From: Ciona intestinalis
Taxonomy: Eukaryota > Chordata > Ascidiacea > Phlebobranchia > Cionidae
DNA length: 64,000 bases
NCBI RefSeq assembly: GCF_000224145.3
Contig: NC_020175.2
Span: 398,525-462,524 of the forward strand
Reading direction: 5' to 3'
Each line of letters begins with the position of its first letter. The stretch's first letter is position 1. This document shows positions 23,301 to 36,310 of the stretch, piece by piece. The position numbers and the translations under genes are program-made. Under the pieces are notes generated by a model. That model worked only from the letters and a program-made list of their open reading frames with translations, was not told the DNA's origin and ran no database searches.

Positions 23301-25207
23301 AACAATATTCTACTTACTTATAACCATCCCGGTCACTCCACGAACAATCATCCCAACGCCCATGACAAACATGCTGACGTACACTGTAGCTAGTGTCGAA
23401 GATAAGGACACTACCAGAAGGCTGGTTGCTTCAAGTAATATGGACGTTAAAAACACAGGACGTCTCCCCAATCTGTAAACATATAATGACAGAATTAAGA
23501 CATTTAACATTTTGATTAGTTTGTTTGGAAGTTAACGTCAGATTGATATCCTGTAAATCCCGAGGCTATTATTCAAACAAAGGATTGTATAGTTAAAAAT
23601 ATATTAAACCTTAAATGTGTGTAAAATACCTACACATACTCCTTTTAATCGGTGTAGTTTGTATTGGTAATACCAGTAGTTTACTAATACCAGTATTGTT
23701 ATGTAGCAAGGGTGCTTAATTTCCGCATACAAAACATTGAATACCGGTATAAGACACGCTTATGGCTATATGGCAAAGTTGGTGGAGACTGGTCTTCGGG
23801 TGTTTCTCTTTGTTCACCGCCTGTACATGATCAGGCCATGTCGTTAAAACGGATTATTCCAACTGTCTGACAATTGCAGGCTTTGGAACCGTGTCATATT
23901 TTATCAATATATTGATTATAGAAAATGCAGAAATGATCTGGCACGCGTAAGCAACGCGTTTGTATGATCTTTTTTTGATCTCATACCTGATTTTAAAGCA
24001 AGTTCAAAGTATGTAAACACATCTATCATAACATACCGATCTGACAACGTCCCACCGGCAAGCGAGCCAACCATGAACCCCAACATTTGAGCTGAAGTAA
24101 TTAATGGTGATAGCCATGCGTTTCCACACACCAACGAAAACTGCAAAGCGGTCGGTGGTTTATTATTTGCATTCTATATTCCCGTATACAAATATGTGGT
24201 ACTGCGGAATAAGATGCAATACCATTAAGACCTAAACTCCACATTTTCTGATCGTTTTTAAACAATCACCAACGTTCATTTAGAATCACCAGGATATATA
24301 CGGGTATATAATTCTGTAATTAATTTTTGTTTACCGCCAAATAGGAGTCAGCACGAGATGTTTTTAAAGAAAATAAAAACATGTCTCATTACACCCCATC
24401 GTACTTCACAACAGAGTAGGAAAATGAAAGTAAGGAATATACAACGCTTTAAAAGTGTCATAATAGTTTGCTATACACTTGTATAAGTAAGTCTACTGAT
24501 CTGTAGTGTGTTGGTAAAATACCTAAACGTACACTATATATCGGAACAACGTAAAGTAGTTACAGTATAGCGAGCTTGTGGTATTTTACTTCTGTGCTGA
24601 TCGATTCAACTTCAGGTGACTTCAAGAATCGCCAACTTTCACACGCAATCATGTTTCCGCCTAAAGTATCACTTGAAATGTTACTTGAATTGTTGTGGAA
24701 ATAACACTGTTTCTGGTCCGCTTCAACTGTTTTCATTTCGCCACTGTTAAGTATTATGTGTCATTTTTCATAATTACTAGGTTAAACTGTTATCCGTTCA
24801 TTATACTTTAACAACGCTACACATAGGCCTACACTTAGAATAACATTAATTACATTTAGCAGTATATTTTGTATACAGTTAAATAAGAGATACATATATG
24901 ATTATGTATGAATCTCTAATCATATTTGATTCGTAATATTGTCATCATACAGGTTTTTATCGTGTGTTATGTCGGTTAAATATATAACTATATTAGTCAA
25001 CCTTGTATTTGCGGAGTTAATTTCTGTATTCCAGCTTTTGTTTCTAAGATTAGTTGCATTCAGCAAGCATTGATATCCAGGTGTGTACGTCAAGTACACG
25101 TTGGTGTACAAAGGCAGAGCTCCGAACATTGCAGTCAAGCAAAGTAATGAAACAGCGAGCTTATAATACGCGCCACACGCAGCTACTTCTTGCTTTGCTG
25201 CTACCAT
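20380..25207 (-). CDS. SLC22-family organic ion/carnitine transporter A, about 10 exons
   Basis: A major-facilitator transporter of organic cations, anions or carnitine in the plasma membrane. Minus-strand exons: 24920-25207 (first, donor unresolved), 24590-24726, 24037-24140, 23318-23472, 22882-23053, 22528-22654, 21977-22092, 21519-21733, 20838-21020, 20380-20546; phases agree from the second on. Visible features are an N-terminal helix ending YTPGYQC, a long glycosylatable loop with CESW, LAGGTLSDR/LGRRP between helices 2 and 3, the ETLKWLH block after helix 6, YGLTFNANHLGGN, and TGDLFPTMMRTQAYG near helix 11. The end is LPETKGLHLPETLEEA, typical of SLC22. Joining exons 1 and 2 in phase was not possible, so an extra exon or a different donor is likely. 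The substrate cannot be told. Confidence 0.85.
21082..21273 (+). repeat. Diverged MITE copy (main family)
   Basis: Weak resemblance: cctttatcgtcccataaggc, agtaaacaaaaat and a worn right end, within an intron of SLC22 gene A. Confidence 0.45.
22269..22460 (-). repeat. MITE copy (main family)
   Basis: Inverted-orientation copy with both termini (gtagggtggggaaaatggga; catctgccccaccctacta), in an intron of SLC22 gene A. Confidence 0.82.
23087..23260 (-). repeat. Diverged MITE copy (main family)
   Basis: Worn copy with cttgtggggcaagatgagcc at the left and gtgtcatctttcccacttta at the right, in an intron of SLC22 gene A. Confidence 0.6.
24197..24408 (-). repeat. Old MITE copy (main family)
   Basis: Faint copy: ctgatcgtttttaaacaatc and tttttgtttaccgccaaata survive and the termini are degraded. 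Lies in an intron of SLC22 gene A. Confidence 0.45.
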
Positions 25208-27631
25208 CTTTTGTCGCGTTTTAACGCGTGACGGTACCTCGTATCCTATAAACGCATAAGCAGGACTTGAAAGTACTCAGTTTGCTTCACTCTCGAATCT
25301 CATTTATTCCATCTTATACACTTCCTTTTTTTCGTCCTGATATATTACTACGAATCACAACGCGCTTATATGCGCTGCAACCACACGACGCAAAGACATG
25401 TAAAGAAACAGCGTGACAACTACAGCGTCTAAACAATAATAGCATAGTATACACTTCAGTATACTATGATAATAGGCTAACTGCAGGAGTGTTTAGATCC
25501 AGACCTCGCAGTTACGTTCCACCATTTTTGCACTGTTTCATTCGGTGTTATTCTTCGTACACAACATTTTCTGTTGCTATCAATCGTTTTACAACCCAAA
25601 CAAAATCTATTTACCCTAAATGTTCTTTTCTATACGGCTGTGAATATCAAACTAACCTGTAGTGCTTTGCTCACTATACAGGAATATCTATACTGACCAA
25701 TAACATCACACCGTTTTAAAGCAAATACTTCAACCGTGACTGCCCACTAAATGTAATACTTATGCGTCAACCGTGACTGCTTCACTTCAATGCTCATATA
25801 TTGACATAGTCGTATGCTCTGCCATAAACAATGTTGTTGCCAACGATACCGCGCCTACAGCACTTCTTATGCCTACACGTAGTAACTGCAGCGAAATGTT
25901 ATGTCAACCACGGCTACCATAGAAATATCTTTAATGCAGCGTTTTTTAAACTGGCTTAACTTTACCCTTGGGGGCAAATTCCTTGTATTTAGAGGGTAAA
26001 TAAGCTACCAATCAAAATCCAGACAGTTGGTATAGAACAGAAAAAAATGTGCATATTGTAGCCTAGTACTTCACCAGACACTGAACAACTCGTTTCTAAA
26101 AAGCTAGCGCATCGTATTGAATATAACTGATGCAATAAGTTGTATTCTTTTAATAAATAAGCGCAATATTACATATTGAGAGTAAATCTGATAAGCATCT
26201 TTGTTAAAAGGGTAAAGCATAAAAACAAGTTTAAGAACTACTGCTCTAATGTGTCAACAAACAAACTAAGACGAAATGTCAGCAGCCACCATATAATTCA
26301 TGAGCCGATCATATTACAGATCGAAGTGACTGAAATTCTGTGCTTACGTATATTCTTACAAAAGTATTGGTTACTCCTAAAATAGCAAACTAATTTATTG
26401 AAGCATTTATTGTAAACATTACTGAAAGCGAGTTTTTGCGGCACGGCTGTATACAAACACACATATAGTAGGGTGGGAGGAGGACTCCTTTTTATTCTAT
26501 TTTTTGTACAATTTCGTGGTAAACTAAGAACATTAAAAGAACTATATATATAACCTCCTCACGACTCACATGTGCATACGTTTGTTAATTGTTTAAAACA
26601 AGATCAGGAGATGTTGTGTGCTAAAGGTGTCCCACCCCCTTCACCCTACAGAGTCACAGTACAACAAATATGATCAACTATAAACCAAGGTGTTTCAATG
26701 AATAAACAAATTACATTGTGGTTTTATCTTAAAGCAACAGGCTAAATTAACCAAACCGCGGAATTCTTGGTAAAAGCATTTCATTATTTTCTATACAAAG
26801 TTAATGACTTCACCATAATGACATGAAGCTGTTCGGATGAAGTACATAACAAGAGCACAGTGCTTGGGGTTCTACACAGTTTCATTTCCATTTATTTCCT
26901 CTTTTTTCTTCGGTTGACAGCATTTCATGTGACTGAAAAAATTGCATTATTTTAAAAGTTGGAATCCTGAGCCCAGCTGTAGCTTTTTGTTTGGTAACAT
27001 AGTTGTGAACGTTAGCTTTAACATAAAGTCTTTAAATTCAATAATGTAAACCTGTTATACAGTTACCATATGTGGTGTCATTCGTTACGTTTATGTTTTG
27101 AGTATTATTTATGCCCAATCGAAATTTTCGTTAAGCGTGTGTAATGAAACGACTGACACTTTGATATATACCGTTTTAGTCAGCCTATAAGAGTGTTTCT
27201 AGGTACGAACATTTTAGTGTACATTTTAAGCCACACCGGAGTGTGTTATAAAGCTTCCGTTTTTATTCATCGACCTATTTTCGTAACACAATGTATGATC
27301 GCGTTGATCGCCATCAATCAAATACTATAATAGTTTATAAGTAAAGATGAGCTTTAATCCTTAGGTACGTTTTGCCACTCCTAACAGTCTAAAGATTATT
27401 TTTCCGATAAAAATCTTGTGATCAACAAACAATACAGATAAATTGGGGGTTTGCGATTAAAATGTTGCATATATGCGAGATAAGGTTTCGTGTTTGGTAA
27501 TCGTTGTGTTATGCGCTTGTTGTTTTCGGTTTGACACAAACACTGAAAGTACTTATGACTGTGACAGTTATCATAAGATTTCCGAAGCATTAATGGTGTA
27601 TGAAACCATTAATGCAAAAAGTAACTTATTC
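25208..27631. other. Intergenic stretch between SLC22 genes A and B
   Basis: No coding exon is recognised. It holds one main-family MITE (26466-26650). The bases directly before 25207 should include the promoter of SLC22 gene A; I see no canonical motif that I would defend. Confidence 0.4.
26466..26650 (+). repeat. MITE copy (main family)
   Basis: Copy with left end gtagggtgggaggaggactc, typical ttgttaattgtttaaaacaa and right end cccccttcaccctaca. Confidence 0.75.
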
Positions 27632-30600
27632 CTACCTGTCCTGTTGTTTTGCATCTTCAAGTGTGTCCGGTAAATTTATTCCTGTTGTTTCAGGCAGTAG
27701 TAAAGCGGCTATGGCGGATATAAATGTGACTGTCCCTATTACGATGTACGGTAGATACGGGTGCACTGTTTTACCTGAAAAAGTTAAAAATCTTATGGAA
27801 AATGCTTTGTATACTTAACGTGCCCCATATGCTATATATAGTACGGTTGGGAAAGATGGGACACCTTTCATTATATTTCTCTTCCCATTTGTTAGTAAAC
27901 AATAAATTTCAAAGAATTATAAAACTGTATCTTCACGAATTTCGTAGACCCTCGTTAATTGTTTAAAATAGTATCGTTTTTTGGATATTATGTGTTAAAG
28001 GTGTCCTGTCTTCCCCACACTACTCACCTAAATACAGCACATACGGTACTATGATGGCCGCCACTCTCCCTATAAAAGAGCATGCCCCATAAGATTGAGT
28101 TCGCAACATGGTAGGGAATAGATCACCAGTCACGAGATACAGAATGGTAAATGGAGCGCTGATGAAAAATTTGCCCAACATTGCGCAAACTACGCCGGCA
28201 ATCTGGTTCGCTGCAAGTAAATATTGTTCATGTATTGACAATAGGCCAAAAGTTGCTCGCGTATAGTTAAATAACTTGACCAACCTGGTTTGCTAAAGGT
28301 AAATATTGCAACGTATTGAGATGGTTAAAATTGTTGCGTTAATTGAACAAATATTAGCTTTAAATACCAGACATGCTGAGGTAATGATTTATCATTAAGG
28401 CCGATTAATTTGAATACGATAAAAGCAACCCACGTTTGTGGGTAAAGATGGGAATAAATAAACTATACAGTACACAGCACATCATGTAATACTTTTTACG
28501 GGAAAAACTGTATAGAATAAGCGCTTGGTGTAGGTTTTACTTATTTAAAGGTTTATATACGTGTGTGTGTGTTTCTGTGTCTAATAGCATATAAGTACCA
28601 ACTTACTGCTTTGTAGAAAAGGTGTTAGCAACACGCAGACACTGCAAGCCCCGGCCGTCGATATAAACCCCATTCTACAACCGATTTTTTTAACCAGCAC
28701 AAAACATAGAAACTGTGCTGGTATCTCAACTACTGAGGATATGAAGGCGTTGACAAAACGATTTCCTCCCAGGTTTGGTGTGTTAAAAGAAAGCCCATAA
28801 AATCCCATGTTCATTGAGAACCTGCGAACAAAATACTGAATAAAAATTATACGGGTGTTATGAAGAAACGTATAGTAGGGTGGGGAGATAGGACACTTTT
28901 CATTCTATTTTCTCGTCCCATTTAGTAGTAAACAAATAACATTTAAAGAATTATAAAACCGTATTCTCACGACAATCGTATATAGATCGTTGTTTATTGT
29001 TTAAAACACGATCGAGTTATTGGAATATTATATGCTTAAGGTGTCCCGTCTTACCCCACAGTACTATATAGTGGTTTGGGTTAAGATAGCCCATGCTTTA
29101 ATCTCTTGCATCGTCCCATTTAAACAAAGAATATTCACAAACTCATACAACTCTGTTCTCACGATTCTAAAGAAGCGTAAAATATTTGCAAGTTCTTGGT
29201 TAAAACGCCTTTATAGATAAATCATATTAGGATGTTACAGTTTATTTATTACTATGGTAAATGAATGGAATTATGATGAAAGCATGGCAGGATTTCTATC
29301 ACTACAGTTAACTGAAGTATGATTTATCTATATAACAAAGTAATGTCTTTCAATGCGACCTGGAGTCAAATAAAGCATTTCGCAACTCCAGTTAACTAAT
29401 ATTTATTCAGCTTTTAACTAAAAATAACCTATTCATGTTGAAATGCAGCCCATAGTCGAAATTGGTGCTTATTTTTTGATAAAATCGTCGGGTGAGAAGA
29501 ACACTTAACTGGTTGACGTACATAGCAATTAAACCACTATAAACGGTAAAGAAGTCGTTAAAACCACAAATACTTACCACATAAAACTAAGAAGCAGGAT
29601 TCGTTTTCGTAGAAATGGCACAGTGACAAAATCGATATATGTAAACTTTTCCACCTTCGTGACGTCATTGCTTTCGTCATCATCGGGTTTGGTTCCTAGC
29701 TTGTAGGAAATCACGTATTATAAGGAAGTGGCGACTATATGTCGTTTACCGTTCATAAAAACAAGTTTTACGTGTATTTGTTTTAATAATAAACCTTTTC
29801 TCTTTAACCAAACGCTGGTGTAATACCGCTTGCGGAGTGCGCCATCTTGGCACAAAAACAGTAAACACACGATGTTATTCTTAAGTGCTTTAAGTAACTT
29901 TTCAAAGTAGATTAGGTTTAACTGGGTTGGGAAGTTATGAAAGAAATGCCTAAAGAATGATACAAAAATGTTTTTTTTTCAACATTTTATATATATTATC
30001 GGATCAAATGTAACTTGGTAGATAATTTGTTTTTTCAAAACTGCCATTTTTTTAGTTTTTCCCTATGAACCAACCTTTAGATCGGAAAGAAGTGCTTCAT
30101 CTACATTAATGTTGTTCACTCTGACAACCTCCTTGTACAATTTCTCTGCCGACTTTATCCGTTTGTTTTGTATAAGCCAACCAAATGTGTCCCGTATAAA
30201 ACTGTGGTAATTAAGAATTATGTTACTGAATAGTATGTAATGTAGGCATTGCTGGTTAGGCATTGGATTTTGTTTTATTTTGCCTATAACAGTGTGTTAT
30301 GTCTACTAAAACAGGTTAAACTGATTTACACTTTTAAAGAAACGAATACGCAACATCGTAAAGGTAAACTATCGTAGAGTGGGGGAGATTGGACACCATT
30401 TCATTCACTTTTCTCGTCACATTTAGGAGTAAACAAAGAAAAATCCAATTTAGTAGTAAACATATAAATACGTATCCTCACGACTCCCATAAACCGTTGT
30501 TAAATGTTTAAAACACCTTTTGGGGATGTTATGCGCTAAAGGTATTCCGTCTTCCCCATCCTACTGATATTAGTCGTTAATATTTACCAGTAGTACAATG

Positions 30601-33600
30601 GCAAATGTGCCGTGCATGTTATCGCTATTGCCAAAGTCATCCATCGCCAATTAGGTATGCAGTAAGCGACTACAGATAATACACAACCACCCAGTCCACA
30701 AAATACTGAGACCAAGATTCCAAACGTTCGTCTTTTATCGTTGCTGAGAAGCTCATTGACTGAAATTACAAAATTCAACGTGAAATAAGTGTCGTGTAAC
30801 TTGTGTGCATAGTGAGGTTGAATAGCAATTTGTGTATAGTGTTCACAGTGAGCTACTTAAAGACATATATTACCGGCTCCGTCGCAAAGAGGTTAACACG
30901 CATGCTTCATCAGACTTTACGGGTTAGCGGCTTAAGGCTGTCAACATTTTAGGCGTTGGCGCCATTGGGCCAGACATTTTACGCGCATTTTTTCAACTCT
31001 CTAGTTTCTTAGTGGTCGCCTAAATAGTCAGTCATACACTATATTAGAAGAAAAAATTGGAAATTGTATTACTAACTAAGTTACATTCGTGGCAACACAT
31101 AAGAAGCCACGAGGCATATGAGACTGAACGACAGTGTTAAAACTACTGCGGTTGCTCCGTCATACGGGGATATAAGATATACAGCTATCTTTATAATTTA
31201 TTACAAAAAAATCCGTATTCTTAAACACATCACGTGAAATCTACTTACGAATAACCATAGCAGTAACAGCTCGTGTTATAATTGAAAATCCGTAAGAAAA
31301 AACTCCAATCTGCAACATCAACACAGTTGGCGCCAAACCCATGAGCAGCATGGATGCACTGACCAAAGTCATGCTGAACAAAATCACCTTCCGACGTCCG
31401 TACCTATTATAAAGAAAACCCAATTAGTTTGGTTACGTATTTATAGTTAAACTGAAATTAAGTTATATAATTTATGCTAGGAATTGTTTTTTTCACGGTA
31501 AGTATTTCTTAGCCCTTGTTGTTTGGTTCCGAGAATCGTCCAACTTCATGGGCACTATATACATATATGAAGGCCATTTTTTCGGAATTTATCACAGATG
31601 TACTGTTTTATTATATGTCACATTATTACGTATGTCGTCGGTCGCATATAGGAACAGTATTCGCCAAAAATTTCGGTCTTATATTCTATTTTCAGTTTGT
31701 TTTTCAGTATAAAAACTTAACTTTTTTTTTTTTTTTATTCTTTATGGGTGAGGTCCTTGTCAAGGACCTGGGATTTAGGCCAGATTTGGCCCATTACCCC
31801 AACACCCGGAAAAGCCCATTTAAGTCTTTTTTGCGTGCGGTGCCGCGACACCGCATCGCAGTCAGACGCGTATNNNNNNNNNNNNNNNNNNNNNNNNNNN
31901 NNNNNNNNNNNNNNNNNNNNNNNAANGTGTCTTGCCCAAGGAACACATACGCCGATCAGTGNTNTAGTACCGCTGCCNGGAGCACCGAACCGGNNGGACA
32001 CTTTGGTTTCGAAATGCAAGCGCCTAAACCACTGGGGGGCCACGGCGCCGGATTTCAAAAACTTAAACTTACTTATTCAGACATAATTCCCCCGAGTATT
32101 GAACCGAACATGAAGCCGATCATTTGTATGGAGGGAAACAAAGGGGTGATCCATGCGCGGTCACAAACCAACTCAAACTGTGGAGAATAATAAACGTTAA
32201 ACAAAAATCCAAACAAGTTTAAACGTGTATAGTAGGGTGGGGTAAAGTGGGACACCTTTTCATCTTTCAATTTGGTAGGCCTGGAACATTCAAAGAATTA
32301 TAAAACTGTATCCTCACAACTCCCATAAACCGTTGTTAATTGTTTGAAACACGATCAGGATATTTGGATAATATGCTTAAAGTATCCCATCTTCCCCCAC
32401 CCTACTATATGTATAAGCATATGAATACAGGAACATAAAGCATATGAATACAGGAATCTGAACATAAATCAGGGCTATTTTATTTTCTACCACTTTATAA
32501 TGTACTAGATTACAAAAGGAAAAAAAACACCCATGATACTTTTAAACGTCTCATTTTAACAAGTAACATAATATATTGGTGTAAGATGGTGCATGTTCCC
32601 TTTTATTTTATCGTTTTGTTTGATAGTAAACCAAAAATATTTACAGAATTGTATAATCGTATCTTCGCGACTCTAGTACAGCCTTGTTAGGTTTTAAAAA
32701 CACGATTAGGAACCGTGGGAAATTAAATTATGACGGTATCGATTTTACCGAATAGAGTTATATAGTAGGATGGGGGAAGATGGGACACCTTTTCTTTCTA
32801 TTTTCTCGTACATTTTGGTAGTAAACAAAAAACATTCAAAGAATTATAAAACCTTGTCTTCGCGACCTTTTCATAGACCATTGTTAATTGTTTAAAACAC
32901 GACCAGGATATTTATGTATTTTGTGCTAAAGGTGTCCCATCTTCCCCCACCCCACTATATCTATTAAGTATTTGTTGTCGTTCATTTCTCAATAAACAAC
33001 TACTCAGTACGTTTGGTGTAGTGACGTATGCAAATATATGTTCATACCTCTGTGGCCGCTGTTATAACACCATTAGACTTGTAGAAAAACCACCCATGAT
33101 CGCAATAAACCAAAGTTCTGTTAGTTGGCATGTTGTTCGCGGGGCCTATGTTAAACAAGAGTAAACAATATTTACTTATAGATAATTATTAATAGTCGTA
33201 GATTTGTTTTGCGAAAACGTCAACGTTGCAGAAAGCATGATAATTGTATGAATACAAAAAATACAAAGAACTATGTTTGCAATTTGCGCGCCAAGACGAT
33301 GTAACGATGGTTCTAGATTTAAAAAAGTTCTGAACGTCTTATCAATACTCTCTCGTATTAAATCTTCGTGTAAAGTTTGATGAATATAAACTTACATTTT
33401 GTATTAACAGTTATGGCGTCATTGGGGATTGTAGTTCATGTTACTTGGTCAATTATCTCAATTTCCTTCAGTTTTGTGCATTCGGTAAAGCAAAATGTGG
33501 CTATAGCGATCTTGAACAAAAATATTGCGTGCTACAGTATATAGTACTTACGTGATGTAGTTGTCAACACAGCAGATAAGTTTCTATATTCAAATCTATA

Positions 33601-34781
33601 GCATTCACTCCACCGCGCCACCCCGTCCGCATCATATTCAATCGGAACATAAGAACTCAACGGGTTATCTTCGCTGACGCTGTGAATTTGTACAAAGTGT
33701 CACATTTTGTTACCGCAGTACAAGATATACTTGTATTTATACTAGAAATGGATAGATGTCGTTTTAGGCATAATATATTTATTGTAAGGTGGGGTAAGAT
33801 GGGACATCTGAGGCAGCATTAGAAATTTCTTAATTTGTTTTAAATAACAACGCTTTTTAGTTGTATAATTCTTTGAATGTTCTTCCTTTACTACCGAATA
33901 GAAGTGTAAGACAAGAAAAATAATTGAAAACGCGTCCTATCCCACCCCAACGTACTATACATTTCACAGAATAATATTTGTTAGACCCTTTTTTGGTTAG
34001 TGTTTTACAGCACATGGTATGCGGTTATACATGTTTTCTACATCTTAGACAACTTGGCGTGGCCTAATTTGTAACGTATTTACCCGTAGTCCAAATAAAG
34101 GCATATAGTTACACAAGGACTTTGTATTCTATCATACGAGTGTTTTAGCGACAATCGTGTTGCGCCTATATACATTGTTTTGGCTCTTGTCTACCACTTT
34201 GAGTGTTCTATAAGTGCTGTTTGTCAACGAATTTGTCAAAACTAAAACTTTATAGTTGTCATAAAATATCTCAACATTGTAAACGCGAATATTACTCGTA
34301 ACCTATAGTTTCGTGCTGCAAAAAAACGTTTTTCGTTGCATCATTACAATGAATGTGTGGCTTCAGCTGTAGTAAAAAAAATTAGTCACATTTTTATACA
34401 ATGAAAGCTCTACCCGTCTTTATACTTAATTTCTGGAAACGAGAAAGAAATGTTGTGAAACGATTTCCACTCGACGAAAAGTGCCGTATATAATACTCGC
34501 AAATCAAATCAGTCATAAAGACCTACACATTCAGTTGACAAATCAATAAGTTTATCATCTTCTATATAATATTGTTGTTGCCGTTACCTCTGATCGGGAG
34601 ATGGGTCCGTTAAGTTACCATCTATCTCTGGCAAGTAACATCTATGAGGGGGAGTGAACATGACAAACACGCTACCAAAGAGCATGGCAGTGCCGATCAA
34701 AGCTCCCAGTAACAAAAGGTAGGCTATTCGCTTTTGAAAGAGTCCGTGGCCCAGAACTTTCTTGAGTTCTTCTGCGTTCAT
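27632..34781 (-). CDS. SLC22-family organic ion/carnitine transporter B, 11 exons
   Basis: Second SLC22 paralogue. Minus-strand exons: 34588-34781, 33552-33679, 33048-33145, about 32074-32177, 31249-31403, 30588-30759, 30075-30201, 29578-29699, 28607-28821, 28028-28210, 27632-27774. It starts MNAEELKKVLGHGLFQKR, with helix 1 then FTPPHRCYLP. The extracellular loop holds WSECYRFEY and CDHGWFFY. The helix 2-3 region ends ILGGIMSE and continues YGRRKV. Later come YGLSFNTPNLGGN, TGDLFPTMLRTQSYG and LPETTGINLPDTLEDA. Five consecutive exons (155, 172, 127, then 215 and 183 nt) have the same lengths as in gene A, so they share a duplicated ancestor. The exon near 32074 does not end in the expected phase: its only GT donor follows an in-frame TAA. 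It borders an N gap and ambiguous bases, so sequence error is as likely as damage. Confidence 0.82.
27839..28024 (+). repeat. MITE copy (main family) abutting a splice donor
   Basis: Complete copy. Its right end (gtcttccccacactac) reaches to within a few bases of the donor GTGAGT of the SLC22 gene B exon 28028-28210, so the outer donor bases coincide with the element edge. Confidence 0.82.
28873..29066 (+). repeat. MITE copy (main family)
   Basis: Complete copy (gtagggtggggagataggac; gtcttaccccacagtacta). A weaker MITE-like left end with a related body follows directly to about 29220. Confidence 0.8.
30374..30565 (+). repeat. MITE copy (main family)
   Basis: Copy with gtagagtgggggagattgga and right end cgtcttccccatcctact, ending about 20 bases from the donor of the SLC22 gene B exon 30588-30759. 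Confidence 0.8.
30873..31040 (+). repeat. Degraded tRNA-derived SINE-like element
   Basis: Shows ccggctccgtcgcaaagagg, a B-box-like gggttagcggcttaa and a worn gccattgggccagacat body, paralleling the copy at 19010. In an intron of SLC22 gene B. Confidence 0.45.
31874..31923. other. Assembly gap (50 N) with ambiguous flank
   Basis: A run of 50 N of probably arbitrary length, followed to about 31995 by scattered single N bases. Sequence quality here is low and affects the neighbouring SLC22 gene B exon. Confidence 0.95.
31924..32060 (-). repeat. tRNA-derived SINE-like element
   Basis: Read on the minus strand it begins ggcgccgtggccccccagtg, continues gtttaggcgcttgcatttcg and a ggttcggtgctcc B-box-like segment, then gttccttgggcaagacac. 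It ends at the assembly gap. Confidence 0.6.
32230..32406 (+). repeat. MITE copy (main family)
   Basis: Slightly shortened copy with both termini (gtagggtggggtaaagtggg; catcttcccccaccctacta), in an intron of SLC22 gene B. Confidence 0.82.
32570..32758 (+). repeat. Diverged MITE copy (main family)
   Basis: Old copy: ggtgtaagatggtgcatgtt, then a degenerate body with gatagtaaaccaaaaatatt. A young copy (32763-32956) follows directly. Confidence 0.5.
32763..32956 (+). repeat. MITE copy (main family)
   Basis: Near-consensus complete copy with matching inverted termini (gtaggatgggggaagatggg; catcttcccccaccccacta). Confidence 0.88.
33781..33958 (-). repeat. MITE copy (main family)
   Basis: Shortened inverted-orientation copy (aggtggggtaagatgggaca; right end ctatcccaccccaacgtact), in an intron of SLC22 gene B. 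Confidence 0.68.
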
Positions 34782-36300
34782 TTCGTTTGATGTGTGTTTA
34801 AATTAATAAGTATCAGTATGCCTAACAATGCAAATCTATAAAGGTTAACGATTAGACGTTAATAAATGGCATGTTGGTTCATTGGGCACGTAAGTAGCCT
34901 TATAGGTAATTTTTCGTCGAACAGTGTTTCTGTCATTTGCGAGTTTCCTGGCAGCAGATTTTTTAAAGCGAACATCGTAACATCTCGGTTTTCAAGCCTA
35001 ACACCGTAAGCCTCGCTTTCATTGACTAAACCACAAAAACATCCTGATCGTGTTTCGAATAATTAACAACAGTCTATGGAAGTCGTAAGGATACGATTTT
35101 AAAATTCTTCTTCGTTTACTAGAGTAAATAGAATGAATAAGTGTCACATTTTCCCCACTCTGCTCTATATATTAAACCAAGATAATGCAGAAAAGTATAT
35201 ACTAAAGTAAAGTTCGAGAGAAACATATATATATAATAAACTAAAATGCTGACTAAGTTGTCTATTCTAGTACTGTTTGATTTTCTCACCAATCTCCAAT
35301 TCCCCATCCACTTGAAATAACTTGACTGAATAGGCACATTTATCACGTGCACATGTGTGCCAATTTTCAACGAGTCAGCTCTCAATACACAAGTATACTG
35401 TTTTCGTCACTTTGGACAGCAAGAGAAAAGCCAATAATATTGATCGCTTTTCTCCATAAATAATGGCTGCTGAACCAACAAGATTTATTTAAACGCGTTG
35501 TAAACACAGATTTAGACCTGTGGTCAGCCAGGCAGTGATAAACATATTGTCTTGCATTAAATGCAATAAAAACGACACTCTATAGTAAATGATATCTTAT
35601 ATGTTTTAATAGTAGGCTATTGGCCAGTTCTAATCGTAAGGTTACTGTGCGGTATATATCTATAACTTGCTCTCCTTCCTTAATACCTAATGCTTGGTAA
35701 TTGCGGCATATGTTAGCCAGATACGCTGTAAGCATATACAAGTTTCTTTAAAGTTTAACTTTAAGCTATGCCTGTTAACCGTATCAGCTGTGTAAGGTCA
35801 CGCGAGGAAAACGAACACACTGAACAATAAAGGAACTTTGCCTTTTTCTAATTCTCTCCTTCCCTTTCATTCCCTCAAAATACGTTTGTTCTGAACAATT
35901 AAACAAGGTGGTTGTTTTAACATATATCACCAAAGTAAACTGCAACGTTTATAACCATAAGTGAACTTTACTGGAACAGCGGGAAATTTAAGTAAAATCG
36001 CAATAAAATTGTCGAGTTACAACGTAATTGTTTTCTCAAAAATGAGTCACAAGCAATATTTGTAAACCCCTAACTTTAGGTTAAACCAAGGTCTTCCAAC
36101 ACGCCTTTATTGCATTACATATTTTTATATCACCGAACAACTAACAATATCTACCCCTGGGAGGCCTATCGCATTCCAACTGCTTAGAGCGCAGCGGTGT
36201 GGGACCTGCTAAGAATCTGATGACTTCCTAATTTGGACGACTTCCTAATATTCAATCAAAAGAACCGCAATTGCAGAGGCATTGTTTATTGTTGGGGGGT
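34782..36300. other. Intergenic stretch upstream of SLC22 gene B
   Basis: No coding exon recognised. A partial inverted MITE lies at about 35035-35168 (atcctgatcgtgtttcgaat to cattttccccactctgctct). Confidence 0.45.
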
Positions 36301-36310
36301 AGCCAACAGC

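Noticed and set aside
31516-32190. Plus-strand 224-residue open frame
   Set aside because: It runs through the N gap, a SINE-like element and the antisense of an SLC22 exon. The length is an artefact of unknown bases.
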